Assembly: GCA_958427145.1 (NCBI GenBank) | Contig: CAUAAZ010000004.1 | Span: 47,876 to 111,875, forward strand | Length of the DNA stretch: 64,000 nt | Direction: 5' to 3' | From: an uncultured Collinsella sp. | GTDB taxonomy: Bacteria; Actinomycetota; Coriobacteriia; Coriobacteriales; Coriobacteriaceae | Shown here: piece by piece, positions 31,849 through 40,080 of the stretch | Layout of the letters: every line of letters starts with the position of its first letter | Numbering within the stretch: position 1 is the first letter of the stretch | Notes under the pieces: model-generated | Seen by the model: only the letters and a program-made list of their open reading frames with translations | Databases searched by the model: none | What the model was told of the DNA's origin: nothing | Position numbers and translations under genes: made by a program

Positions 31849-32934
31849 TTAGGCCAGGTGCGCGATAACGGCATCGGCAAAGGCCTGTGTGCCCACCGCG
31901 CCCTCGACGGAACCGGTCTGGGCACGACGCACGTCACCGGTAACCTGCTCGCCCTCGTCGAGCGTGGCAGATACGGCGGCACGAATGCGACTGGCAGCAC
32001 CGTTCTCGCCTAGGTGATCGAGCATCATCGCAGCAGAGAGGATCTCGGCCGTGGGGTTGGCGATATCCTGACCGGCAATATCGGGCGCGGAGCCGTGCGT
32101 TGCCTCGAAGATGGCGCAGTCGGCACCGATGTTGGAGCCGGGGGCCATCCCTAAGCCGCCCACCAGGCCGGCGCACAGGTCGCTCACGATGTCGCCGTAC
32201 AGGTTGGGCAGCACCAGAACATCGAAGTCGTTGGGGTTCTGGACCAGGCCCATGCAGGTGGCGTCGACAATCTTGTCGTTGAACTCGATATCGGGATAGT
32301 TGGCGGCCACCTCGCGCGCCACGCGCAGGAAAAGGCCGTCGGTCGCCTTCATGATGTTGGCCTTGTGCACGGCCGTCACCTTTTTGCGGCCGCAGCGGCG
32401 GGCATACTCAAAGGCATACTCCACAATGCGGCGGCTCTTGGCGATGGAAATCGGTTTGATTGAGATGGCGGAATCGGCGGCGAAAGTCTTCTGACCCGAG
32501 CGCTCGACAAGCTGCGAGAGCTCCTCGACCTCGGCAGCGCCCTCATCGAACTCGATGCCGGCGTAGAGGTCCTCGGTGTTCTCGCGCACGATAACCAGAT
32601 CGACACCGCGGAAACGAGAGCCGTCGCCCGGCTGCGACAGGCAAGGGCGCACGCAGGCGTACAGGTCAAAATGCTTGCGCAGAGCCACGTTGACGCTGCG
32701 GAAACCCGTGCCGACCGGCGTGGTGATGGGACCCTTGATGGCAACCTTGGTCTCGGCGACCGCATCGAGCACGTGCTGGGGCAGCGGCGTGCCAAACTCG
32801 TCCATGACGCCGGCACCGGCCTCCTGGACGTTCCAGTTGATCTGGACACCGGTGGCCTCGACCACGCGGCGCATGGCCTGCGTAATCTCGGGACCGATAC
32901 CGTCACCGGGAATCAGGACTACATCGTGCGCCAT
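31849..32934 (-). CDS. icd: Isocitrate dehydrogenase (NAD-type)
   Basis: 361 residues, the length of NAD-dependent IDH or isopropylmalate dehydrogenase. VVLIPGDGIGPEIT begins the fold, RENTEDLYAGIEF is characteristic of the isocitrate-specific branch, KANIMKATDGLF and the NLYGDIVSDLCAGLVGGLGMAPG metal-site block follow, and IFEATHGSAPDIAGQDIANP is the coenzyme loop. It converts isocitrate to 2-oxoglutarate. It is the last gene of the unit 35168-31849; its Shine-Dalgarno overlaps the stop of the preceding gene. Specificity (isocitrate versus homoisocitrate) is inferred from the motif. Confidence 0.88.
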   Translation of the reverse strand: MAHDVVLIPGDGIGPEITQAMRRVVEATGVQINWNVQEAGAGVMDEFGTPLPQHVLDAVAETKVAIKGPITTPVGTGFRSVNVALRKHFDLYACVRPCLSQPGDGSRFRGVDLVIVRENTEDLYAGIEFDEGAAEVEELSQLVERSGQKTFAADSAISIKPISIAKSRRIVEYAFEYARRCGRKKVTAVHKANIMKATDGLFLRVAREVAANYPDIEFNDKIVDATCMGLVQNPNDFDVLVLPNLYGDIVSDLCAGLVGGLGMAPGSNIGADCAIFEATHGSAPDIAGQDIANPTAEILSAAMMLDHLGENGAASRIRAAVSATLDEGEQVTGDVRRAQTGSVEGAVGTQAFADAVIAHLA

Positions 32935-32940
32935 AATCTG

Positions 32941-33639
32941 TTACTCCTCGTTTTCGGCGTCGTCAGATTTTTTAACGCTAGCACGCTTCTTCTTTTTGGA
33001 GAGATCCAGGCCAAAACGTTTAACAAGCATTTCGCAAATCTCGCTCGAACGGGCCTTGAGATAGCTGCCCTTACCGTTCTCGGCATCGAACTTAAGGCGC
33101 AGCGCAAGCTTCTCGGCAACCTCGGCGTCGATCTCGCCCTGGCCAAACTCGTACAGGCAACCGAGCATGTCGCGATACTCGAGGTCGCCGTGGTAGCACT
33201 GGATGGCCTCGTCCAGGATAGGCCAAGCCTCGCGCGAACGCTCGACGCTCGTGGCACCCCACACGCACAGCAGGCGGAAGGCGGCGTAGCGCAGCGTGGA
33301 GGAAAGCTCATCGAACAGCGCGGTCTCGGCGCCCTCAAAGGCATCGCCCATCTGCTCGGGGCAGGTGGTGGCGAGCGCCGCCAGGGCATCGAGGGCTTCC
33401 CAGCGGGTCTGAGCCTCGGGGCGATCGAGCGCCTCGATCAACGCGGGTACGCAGGGCACGACGCGCTGCGGATCGCGCTCGGCGAGCAGGTGCAGCACAC
33501 GGGCGGCAAACTGGCGGATGCGGCGCGTGGGGCAGCCGAGCTCCTGGACCAGACGGTCGACGGCGTTCTCGTTCTCCTCTGCCAGCTGAAGCTGTGCCAG
33601 CTCCTCATCGGTGAGCTGTTCTTCCTTGTTTTCTGCCAT
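32941..33639 (-). CDS. HEAT-repeat-like cytoplasmic protein
   Basis: 232 residues, all-helical in pattern. Residues ~25-115 contain HEAT-type repeats (RRIRQFAARVLHLLAER...VVPCVPALIEALDRPEAQTRWEALDALAALA). The ends are acidic or Lys-rich (KKKKRASVKK). It probably mediates protein interactions; no enzyme motif is seen. It lies between the membrane protein and icd in the operon. Confidence 0.75.
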   Translation of the reverse strand: MAENKEEQLTDEELAQLQLAEENENAVDRLVQELGCPTRRIRQFAARVLHLLAERDPQRVVPCVPALIEALDRPEAQTRWEALDALAALATTCPEQMGDAFEGAETALFDELSSTLRYAAFRLLCVWGATSVERSREAWPILDEAIQCYHGDLEYRDMLGCLYEFGQGEIDAEVAEKLALRLKFDAENGKGSYLKARSSEICEMLVKRFGLDLSKKKKRASVKKSDDAENEE

Positions 33640-33654
33640 AGTTACCTCTTCTTA

Positions 33655-34083
33655 CTATTTCTTAGCGTGCTTGCCAGCACCCTTGCTGTCATCGGTGACC
33701 GAGATGAGTTGTCGGTCGGCCGCACCATTGTGACGCGCACGGCGACGCTCCTCGGCGTCGCCCGCGTCGGCGGCGGCCCGGTGAGCCTTGTTGACGTTAA
33801 AGACCTCGTCGTGCTTGCGCCACGGGCCGACGGACTCGCCAAAGCTCATCTTAAGGCCGGCGATAAAGCCGCCGAGCCAGCCGATCGGCGCAAACTGCAC
33901 CAGCGGGAACAGCGAGAACACCCAGGTCAGCAGAACGACTGCCGCAGCTCCCGCAAAGTTGGCAATCCAGTAGTCGCGCTTGGTGATGACGCGCTTTTCG
34001 CACGCCCACTGGCCGCACAAAAAGCCGATGTAGATCGCAAAGATAAAGAGCACCAGCGCGAGCACCACGAACGTCCAGCTCAT
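33655..34083 (-). CDS. Small membrane protein, unknown function
   Basis: 142 residues from ATG 34083; its GAGGAG ribosome site overlaps the stop of the preceding dehydrogenase gene. Two or three hydrophobic segments (~residues 3-22, ~36-55 and ~60-75) are followed by a polar, Arg/Lys-rich tail. I recognise no family. Confidence 0.7.
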   Translation of the reverse strand: MSWTFVVLALVLFIFAIYIGFLCGQWACEKRVITKRDYWIANFAGAAAVVLLTWVFSLFPLVQFAPIGWLGGFIAGLKMSFGESVGPWRKHDEVFNVNKAHRAAADAGDAEERRRARHNGAADRQLISVTDDSKGAGKHAKK

Positions 34084-34088
34084 GGGCG

Positions 34089-35168
34089 CTACTCCTCGTG
34101 ATGATGGCCGCAGCAGCACTCGTGGCCGTCATCATGGCCGTGGCCGCCGCAGCACTCGTGGTCCTCGCCATGGTGGTGGCCACAACCGCACTCGTGGTCG
34201 TCGCCATGCTCGCCGCAACCGCAGCCTTCCTCGTGAGCGCCATGCTCCTCGGGACGATACTGCGACCAGTCCAGACCGGCGGCGATGGCGTCGGCCTCCT
34301 CCTTATAGAGGACCGTAATGGCCTGGGTGCCCAGCTTGGCACCACCGATGGCGTCAAGCATGTCGTAGAGCGTAAAGGCCACGTCGGCGCCGGGCAGCGC
34401 AAGCTCGCGGTCGTCGGCATAGGCGAGCGCCAAGCGCAGGTCCTTGATGAAGTGCTCGACCATAAAGCCGGGCTTGTAATCGCCGTCGAGCGCCTTGGGC
34501 GCCAGGCTCTCCATAGCACCGGACTTGCCGGTGCCGCCCAGGATCATCTGACGGGTCTTTTCCAGATCGAGGCCGCTCAGCTCGGCAAATGCCATGGCGT
34601 CTGCCATGCCGACCATGCAGGCGCCCAGCGACACCTGGTTGGCGAGCTTGGCAGCCTGGCCCTTGCCGGCGCCGTCAAAGCAGCAGATGGTTGTCGCAAA
34701 GGTGGAAAGGATGTCGCGGACCGGGGCGATGTCGTTCTCGGTAGCGCCCACGATAGCTGTGAGCGTGCCGGCGATAGCTCCCGACTCGCCGCCGGTGACG
34801 GGGCAGTCAAACGCCATGCGACCGGAAACCTGGGCGGCCTCGGCAATGTCGCGCGCCAGCTCAGGCGAGCTCGTGGTGAGGTCGATCAGGACCGCGCCGG
34901 GCTTAGTGCACGCGAGCAGGCCGTCGCCCGCCAGGTAGAGCTCCTCGACCTCGGAGGGATAGCCCACCATGGTAAAGACAACGTCGGCGTTCGCCGCGGC
35001 ATCTGCCGGCGTATCAGCCCAGACGGCGCCGCGCTCAACGAGCGCTGCAGCCTTGGACTTGGTGCGGTTGTTGACCGTGACGGGATAGCCGGCGTCCAGA
35101 ATGTGGCCGGCGATGGGGGCACCCATAATTCCGGTGCCGATAAATGCGACAGAGAGCTTGTTTGCCAT
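34089..35168 (-). CDS. Beta-hydroxyacid dehydrogenase with Cys/His-rich C-terminal tail
   Basis: 359 residues. Residues 1-300 are a 6-phosphogluconate-dehydrogenase-like NAD(P)-binding enzyme of the 3-hydroxyisobutyrate/tartronate-semialdehyde reductase group: FIGTGIMGAPIAGHI, the DCPVTGGESGAIAGTL substrate loop, and GKGQAAKLANQ with the catalytic Lys. Residues ~307-359 are a low-complexity tail with 14 His and 9 Cys in 53 residues (repeats like HECGCGHHHGEDHECC). Such tails bind Ni, Zn or Cu in other proteins and are not part of this family. The substrate is unknown. It is the first gene of the unit ending at icd. Confidence 0.88.
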   Translation of the reverse strand: MANKLSVAFIGTGIMGAPIAGHILDAGYPVTVNNRTKSKAAALVERGAVWADTPADAAANADVVFTMVGYPSEVEELYLAGDGLLACTKPGAVLIDLTTSSPELARDIAEAAQVSGRMAFDCPVTGGESGAIAGTLTAIVGATENDIAPVRDILSTFATTICCFDGAGKGQAAKLANQVSLGACMVGMADAMAFAELSGLDLEKTRQMILGGTGKSGAMESLAPKALDGDYKPGFMVEHFIKDLRLALAYADDRELALPGADVAFTLYDMLDAIGGAKLGTQAITVLYKEEADAIAAGLDWSQYRPEEHGAHEEGCGCGEHGDDHECGCGHHHGEDHECCGGHGHDDGHECCCGHHHEE

Positions 35169-35266
35169 GAAACCTTTCCTTTTGGGTTGGGTGTTATTAC
35201 CAGGTTGAATACTCGGTGCCAGCGTTTGGGCTGTGAGTCGAGGGCGATTACGGACGCAGCGCTTGC

Positions 35267-36220
35267 CTACTGACCGCGCACGCGGCGGGCGATACGGTCG
35301 GAAAGCGACGCCTTGTCGGCGCGGTTCTTACCCCAAAACGCGCAGGCCACCATGCCGGGGCCCACGTGCGAGCCGATGGTGGGACCCACGGAGCCGCGAA
35401 TGATCGTGACGTCGGCGCAACCCTCCTCCTTGCGGATGGCAGCTTCGAGCCAGTCGCCGTCCTTCTCGGCATCGGCCGTCATGATGGCGATGGGCATGGT
35501 GCGATCGGGCACGTAGTTCTCGCGGAACGACTTGAGAATGGACTTGAGCGCCTTCTTGCGGCCGCGGTTGACGCCAATCAGCGACAGCGAGCCGGCCAGG
35601 TCGTAGGAGAGCTCAGGCTTGACATCGAGCTTTGCCGTGAGCTGCGCTGCCGCGGGCGGAATGCGGCCGCCGGCAGCCAGTGCGTCGAAGCTCTCGAGCG
35701 TAAAGTAGCCGTGGACGTAGGTCTTTGCCTCGTTTGCCCAATCGACCAGCTGCTTGGCGGTCAGTCCCGCCGAACGCTGGCGCACGGCCTCGAGCGCCAA
35801 GAGCGCGCCGGTCGCGCAGGGCAGAGCGTTGTCGACCACGTAGAGCTCAAAGTTGGGATACTCGGCGCGCACGGCATCTGCCGCCTGGCACGCGGAGTTG
35901 TAGCTCGACGACAGCGCCGAGGTAAAGCACAGGTAGACCGTGGGCGTGCCCTCTTTGGCGCACTCGGTAAAGAACTCGATATAGCGACCGAGCGACACAG
36001 CCGAGGTGGACACGCGGGCACCGGCGCGCATGCGATCGTAGAACTCCTTGGGTGTGATGCTCGACCAGATGTCATCCGTGCGCTCCTCGCCATCGATAAT
36101 GAAGGGGAAACCCAGGATATCGACATCGAGGTTCGCGGCGACCTCGGGGCTAAAGTCGCAGCAGGTATCGACGACGATGCGGCAACGGTTCGAATGACCG
36201 GCGGATGCGGCCTTGTCCAT
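35267..36220 (-). CDS. DegV-family fatty-acid-binding protein
   Basis: 317 residues from ATG 36220 (AAGGAG nine bases upstream). RIVVDTCCDFSPEVAANLDVDILGFPFIIDG and the T-S-A-V-S and CFTSALSSSYNSA blocks that cradle the ligand head group are DegV hallmarks, followed by FDALAAGGRIPP and the C-terminal GSVGPTIGSHVGPGMVACAFWG. DegV/FakB proteins bind fatty acids and, when a FakA kinase is present, deliver them for phosphorylation. No FakA is in this window. Confidence 0.9.
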   Translation of the reverse strand: MDKAASAGHSNRCRIVVDTCCDFSPEVAANLDVDILGFPFIIDGEERTDDIWSSITPKEFYDRMRAGARVSTSAVSLGRYIEFFTECAKEGTPTVYLCFTSALSSSYNSACQAADAVRAEYPNFELYVVDNALPCATGALLALEAVRQRSAGLTAKQLVDWANEAKTYVHGYFTLESFDALAAGGRIPPAAAQLTAKLDVKPELSYDLAGSLSLIGVNRGRKKALKSILKSFRENYVPDRTMPIAIMTADAEKDGDWLEAAIRKEEGCADVTIIRGSVGPTIGSHVGPGMVACAFWGKNRADKASLSDRIARRVRGQ

Positions 36221-36237
36221 CAAAGCGACTCCTTACG

Positions 36238-36270
36238 TAAAAAGGCGGCCACCCGCATGGGATGGCCGCC
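36238..36270 (-). terminator. Terminator after hpf
   Basis: GGCGGCCA (36244-36251) pairs with TGGCCGCC (36263-36270). Read on the minus strand it is followed by a T-run (TTTTTAC). Confidence 0.75.
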
Positions 36271-36299
36271 AACCGTTAACTCATGCAAGTTAACGTATT

Positions 36300-36884
36300 T
36301 TACTCGTCAAGTGTTTCGATGCGGGGCTTGATGATGCCATATCCACCATTCTTACGGTGATACACCACATTGATGAGACCGGTCGTCGCGTTCTCGAACA
36401 CGTAGAAGTCGTGGCCCAGCAAATCGGTCTGCACCAGCGCCTGCTCCTCGGTCATCGGGGTGACATCGATGACCTTCTCGCGGACGAGCAGGTCGTCGTC
36501 CTCCTCGGGCAGCAGCAGGTCGGCCAGATCCTCAACGCGCTCGACCGGCGCGACATCCGCGGCACTGGCACCACCCTGGCGGTTGTCCACGACCTTGGTC
36601 TTGAACTTGCGCAGCTGGCGGGTGACCTTATCGGCGGAGAGGTCGATGGCAGCATACATATCTGCGCCGTGCTCGGCAACGCGAATCACCGAACCGCGGG
36701 CACGAGCCGTGACCTCGACGATTGCCGGGTTGGGGTTCGAGGGGTTCTTCTCATAACGAAGCACGACGTCGACTGTCATGGGCTCGATGTCGAAAACCTT
36801 GAGCGCCTCGCCGATTTTCTCATCCACATGCGCACGCAGAGCATCGGTTACCGTCGTCTTGCGTCCAGAAACCTTGATATCCAT
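36300..36884 (-). CDS. hpf: Ribosome hibernation promoting factor (long form)
   Basis: 194 residues from ATG 36884 (GGAG upstream). The N-terminal S30AE/YfiA domain (MDIKVSGRKTTVTDALRAHVDEKIGEAL...) binds the ribosomal decoding region. The C-terminal ~55 residues (DVTPMTEEQALVQTDLLGHDFYVFENATTGLINVVYHRKNGGYGIIKP) form the dimerisation domain found only in long HPF, which joins two 70S ribosomes into 100S particles in stationary phase. Confidence 0.93.
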   Translation of the reverse strand: MDIKVSGRKTTVTDALRAHVDEKIGEALKVFDIEPMTVDVVLRYEKNPSNPNPAIVEVTARARGSVIRVAEHGADMYAAIDLSADKVTRQLRKFKTKVVDNRQGGASAADVAPVERVEDLADLLLPEEDDDLLVREKVIDVTPMTEEQALVQTDLLGHDFYVFENATTGLINVVYHRKNGGYGIIKPRIETLDE

Positions 36885-37101
36885 ACGTGGCTCCAATCTG
36901 CCTCGGGGACTTACTGTACTGGCTATGTACCCATTGCCGTGCATTTAATCACGCGATTTCCCAAAGACCCGAATAACGACTGCTTGATACCGCATACCGA
37001 AGTCTCGCACTTTTCTGTGGCAAAGTGCGCTATAGGAGGGAGCCGACAGATTTGTATTTGGTCCCGAAAATTAGCTTTGACCTGCTGGTTTTATAGGGAT
37101 G

Positions 37102-37135
37102 AAAAAGCCGGACTCCCCTATTGGAGAAGCCCGGC
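37102..37135 (-). terminator. Terminator of the lipoprotein gene
   Basis: GCCGG (37107-37111) pairs with CCGGC (37131-37135), with inner CTCC/GGAG pairing. Read on the minus strand it is followed by TTTTTC. The 36885-37201 gap also contains the small hairpin CGCACTTT...AAAGTGCG (37006-37029); no gene is seen. Confidence 0.75.
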
Positions 37136-37201
37136 AGTGCGTGTTGAAACCGTGAAGAAGTGTCCTTTCCAACGTATAGGAGACACCACCCCTAGCAATA
37201 A

Positions 37202-38209
37202 CTAGCTATTGAGTTTGTTAATGTCGTCGTCGGTGATGGTGCCTTCCTGGCTGGACGAGTTGTCCTCGGAGGATGCGGTCTCATTGTTGGAATCGGAGGA
37301 CTCGCTGCCGGAGGACATGGTCTCACTGGACTCAGAGTCACCCGGCTGCACGCTAGCGCCCGAAACCGTCTTAGTGGTGAGGTCGTAGGGCATCGTGCCA
37401 TACCAGACGCAGTGGACTGCCTCGAGCGTACCGTCGACCGTGATGTCGTCGAGGGCGTCGCTCACGGCACGGCACAGTTCGTCATTGGACGAGGCGCCCG
37501 CAACACCAAGCGTCGAGGGCGCCTCGAGCGCACCGACATAGGAGACCTCGCTCATCAGGCGTGCAAGGTAGCCGCCGGCCGTGGAGTCGCAGATCACATA
37601 GTCGACCTCGCCGGACTCGAGCGCCTCAAAGCACTCGTTGATGTTGGAGTAGGTCTTTTGGTTGGCGGTGATGCTCTGCTTAGCAAGCGCCTCCTGCGAG
37701 GCCGAGGACATCTGAACGCCCAGGGTGGACGTGTTAAGGGTATCGGTGGAAACGCTTAGCGACCCACCATCGCTAGTTTTACCGAACACAGAAGTGGCAT
37801 CGTACAGGCAGGTGCCGAGCGAGCTAATGTCCCCGTCCGTGGAGTTAATCTCGCCGATAAAGATATCGGCCTTTTTGTCGCCGAGCGCGGAACCTGCCGA
37901 AGACGCATCGACAAAGGAGACCTTAAGGCCCATGCGGCTTGCGAGGGCGCGGGCGGCGTCAACCGCATACCCCGTGAGCTCGCCGTCGGCGTCCTGCATG
38001 GCCTGCGGCGCATCGGAAGTATCGAGGGCGACCGTCAGGGTTCCGGGAGTGACCAGGGCGTCGTCCGACACCGCCGGCGTGACGGTCTCGTACTCGATCT
38101 GGTCGATCGTGGGAGTCGTGAACGTAGACAGCGGGTTGAACGCGCATCCGCTCAGGCCCAAAACGGCGATGACCGCTGCGGTCCCAGCACCTAACCGAGC
38201 CGCGTGCAT
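37202..38209 (-). CDS. Lipoprotein, amino-acid-type extracellular solute-binding protein
   Basis: About 335 residues from ATG 38209 (GAGGGG upstream; a start at 38227 is also possible). The signal peptide MHAARLGAGTAAVIAVLGLSGC ends in a lipobox (LSGC). The mature part has the SBP_bac_3 layout: LTVALDTSDAPQAM, LTGYAVDAARALASRMGLKVSFVDAS, ADIFIGEINST and GEVDYVICDSTAGGYL. The C-terminal ~55 residues are a Ser/Glu/Asn-rich tail. It is anchored outside the membrane and binds a small solute. No permease or ATPase adjoins it. Confidence 0.85.
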   Translation of the reverse strand: MHAARLGAGTAAVIAVLGLSGCAFNPLSTFTTPTIDQIEYETVTPAVSDDALVTPGTLTVALDTSDAPQAMQDADGELTGYAVDAARALASRMGLKVSFVDASSAGSALGDKKADIFIGEINSTDGDISSLGTCLYDATSVFGKTSDGGSLSVSTDTLNTSTLGVQMSSASQEALAKQSITANQKTYSNINECFEALESGEVDYVICDSTAGGYLARLMSEVSYVGALEAPSTLGVAGASSNDELCRAVSDALDDITVDGTLEAVHCVWYGTMPYDLTTKTVSGASVQPGDSESSETMSSGSESSDSNNETASSEDNSSSQEGTITDDDINKLNS

Positions 38210-38227
38210 CAAGCTGCCCCTCACCAT

Positions 38228-38700
38228 GTCCACTACCCTACCTTCTGTGTCGTATACGATCCGTGCGTTGCACGGAATATCAGGTTGTTCCCACCAGCTG
38301 ACCTGGTATTTGACCCCACACTTGCGCACCGGGGTGTTTGCTCGGGAGGCCGCAGCCACCTTCACGACTGGCCCGCTCGCCCGCGAGGCGGTATTGCCCC
38401 AAAGAAAGTCGAACGGACGGTGCGGCTTACATCTAGGACGCGCCATGATCGCGCCGCGCGCACGCGGTCGCTTACGTGGATCCCTTTGACCGCGTCTGTC
38501 TTGGACTAGGACGGGCATTTCGTCCGTCCGCAACCACAGCCTGGTAGGAACGAAGCGCATTATAGCTAAGTTCAAGCTAAAGTTTAAGGTTAGGGGCGTT
38601 ATTCGCATCGCGAGTACAGATTTCGCAGGTCAGGACGGGCCGCACGTGCTCTGATTGAGCCCGTCGCTCCCCTATGGAAAGCCCCAACACACCCGTCTTA
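38228..38700. other. 473-bp stretch without a supported gene
   Basis: The minus strand is open in one frame up to 38608, but that N-terminal extension has no Shine-Dalgarno, no family resemblance and would bury the lipoprotein signal peptide. The region holds several short hairpins (e.g. CGTGCAACGCACG near 38260-38272). It could be a long leader or a structured RNA; I do not recognise RNase P, tmRNA or SRP signatures. Confidence 0.4.
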
Positions 38701-38708
38701 GGGCGCCG

Positions 38709-38925
38709 TGGCCAAAAAATAGCAAATATGAGTACTGTTACCAATTTAGTAGCAGGAGTTTTTGGCTCTGCAAGCTGTTTTCACGCTCTATAACGTCAGA
38801 TTGATGCCAGGATATTCCACATTTGTTTAATAACTTTCTAATTTACCCCATCTTCCAGTCCCAAAATCCCTGATTTTGCTGTTACTGAATTTGTAGCAGT
38901 ACTCATATTTGCTATATTTTGGCCA
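38709..38925. mobile_element. MITE-like element 1 with 47-bp terminal inverted repeats
   Basis: The left end (38709-38755) and right end (38879-38925) are inverted copies, 42 of 47 bases identical, beginning TGGCCAAAA and containing AGCAAATATGAGTACTG. The 123-bp interior is A+T-rich and non-coding. A second member occurs at 53261-53488. No transposase is encoded. Confidence 0.75.
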
Positions 38926-38959
38926 GAGCATATATCCAACCCCCTGTTTCAGAGCATTG

Positions 38960-40078
38960 TTAGGCGGGTTTAAGCCCAAAACACGCCCGCAGCGTGTTAA
39001 GCAGCGCCTCTTGCTTTTTCCTGCGGGCATCGACACGATTCCGGTACCGCTTTCGCATACGCTGGTGCATGCGCCATGCGAGCGCCTCCATTGCCTCCAT
39101 GTCGCAGAGCATCTCGTTATTGACCGTCGCGACCTCGATTCCCATAGTAATCAAGCCCGTGTTGCGTTTTTCATCATGGATACGTCCCCTCCGGGAGGAA
39201 TGGCCCAGCTCACCGTTGTATTCCAGGTCAAACCGGGCTGCTTCCTGATACGCATCGCAAATTGCATGCGGCATCCCCGAGATTGCCTGCGCGCGGTCAT
39301 CGAACTCGATCTTGTAGTCGGTCTTAAAGGGACCGCAGGCAAATCCGCCATAGGAAAACGGAAGCGAAAACAGAGCGAGCATGATGCACTCCATGGGCGA
39401 GCGCAGGTTTTCTGACAGGTAGGGACACAGGCGCAGCAGCTGTTTGGCCACATTCCCCTTGCATGCCGCAAGGTAATCTGTCAGGCGATCGGGCGTAAGC
39501 ACCGGCTCGACTTCAAAGTAGCCTACGTCTTTTGGTTGGTCTTTGTCCTTTGCAAGCTTGTTCGCAACAGGCGAGGTGTAAGGAGGCAGATACTTCCCGC
39601 GATCGCTCAGTGAAATCTTGGAACACAGTTCCTGGGCCAGGGCAAATGCCTGGATGCAGCCGACCTCGCGGGCGACAGCAACACAAAGGGCCTCGGGAGA
39701 TAGACTGTACACCCCCGGTTCCACCTCTAGAATCGAACCGGCGGGCAACCCGGAGCACACGGACCAGCCCACGCCAGGCATGCGGCGGCGCTGCGCCGCA
39801 GATCCCACCAGCAAGCACAGATCTTCTTGCACCTCACCGCTTTTGGCTCCAATTCGCACCAGGCCGGAAAGATAGATATCCTCGGTCGAAGGCGATGACG
39901 TACACAGCACGCGGCGCTCCTCCTCGGGCTCTAGGTCCTTCCAGCCGATATAGCCCATCTGCCGGCGCTCGGCTCGAATCATACGCAACGCCGAGGCGCC
40001 CGCCAGGATCACGGAAGCCGCTAGCTGCTCTTTTGTCGGTTTATTGCGCTGCCTGATTGTTACCGCCACATGAGTCAC
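38960..40078 (-). CDS. Putative AbiEi-like / restriction-endonuclease-fold protein
   Basis: 372 residues, GTG start just after the comF stop (TAGGGGTG). The C-terminal part (residues ~283-325: D284, E286 in FDLEYNGELGH, D302 and K304 in DEKRNTGLITMGIEV) follows the PD-(D/E)XK pattern of DUF559/Vsr-like nucleases. The middle (PAGSILEVEPGVYSLSPEALCVAVAREVG) resembles the AbiEi-type regions found in actinobacterial fusion proteins. The last 45 residues are very basic. The family assignment is tentative. It could be a defence-related or TA-type protein; no partner gene is evident. Confidence 0.6.
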   Translation of the reverse strand: MTHVAVTIRQRNKPTKEQLAASVILAGASALRMIRAERRQMGYIGWKDLEPEEERRVLCTSSPSTEDIYLSGLVRIGAKSGEVQEDLCLLVGSAAQRRRMPGVGWSVCSGLPAGSILEVEPGVYSLSPEALCVAVAREVGCIQAFALAQELCSKISLSDRGKYLPPYTSPVANKLAKDKDQPKDVGYFEVEPVLTPDRLTDYLAACKGNVAKQLLRLCPYLSENLRSPMECIMLALFSLPFSYGGFACGPFKTDYKIEFDDRAQAISGMPHAICDAYQEAARFDLEYNGELGHSSRRGRIHDEKRNTGLITMGIEVATVNNEMLCDMEAMEALAWRMHQRMRKRYRNRVDARRKKQEALLNTLRACFGLKPA

Positions 40079-40080
40079 CC

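Noticed and set aside
37582..37700. Transport operon around the solute-binding lipoprotein
   Set aside because: No permease or ATPase genes adjoin it, so only the binding protein is reported.
38210..38608. N-terminal extension of the lipoprotein (up to 468 residues in total)
   Set aside because: A signal peptide with a lipobox begins at 38209, and the upstream sequence lacks a ribosome site and any domain.
38228..38620. RNase P RNA, tmRNA or SRP RNA
   Set aside because: None of the conserved core sequences (e.g. the RNase P P4 region, the tmRNA tRNA-like ends or the SRP GGAAG loop) could be found by eye.
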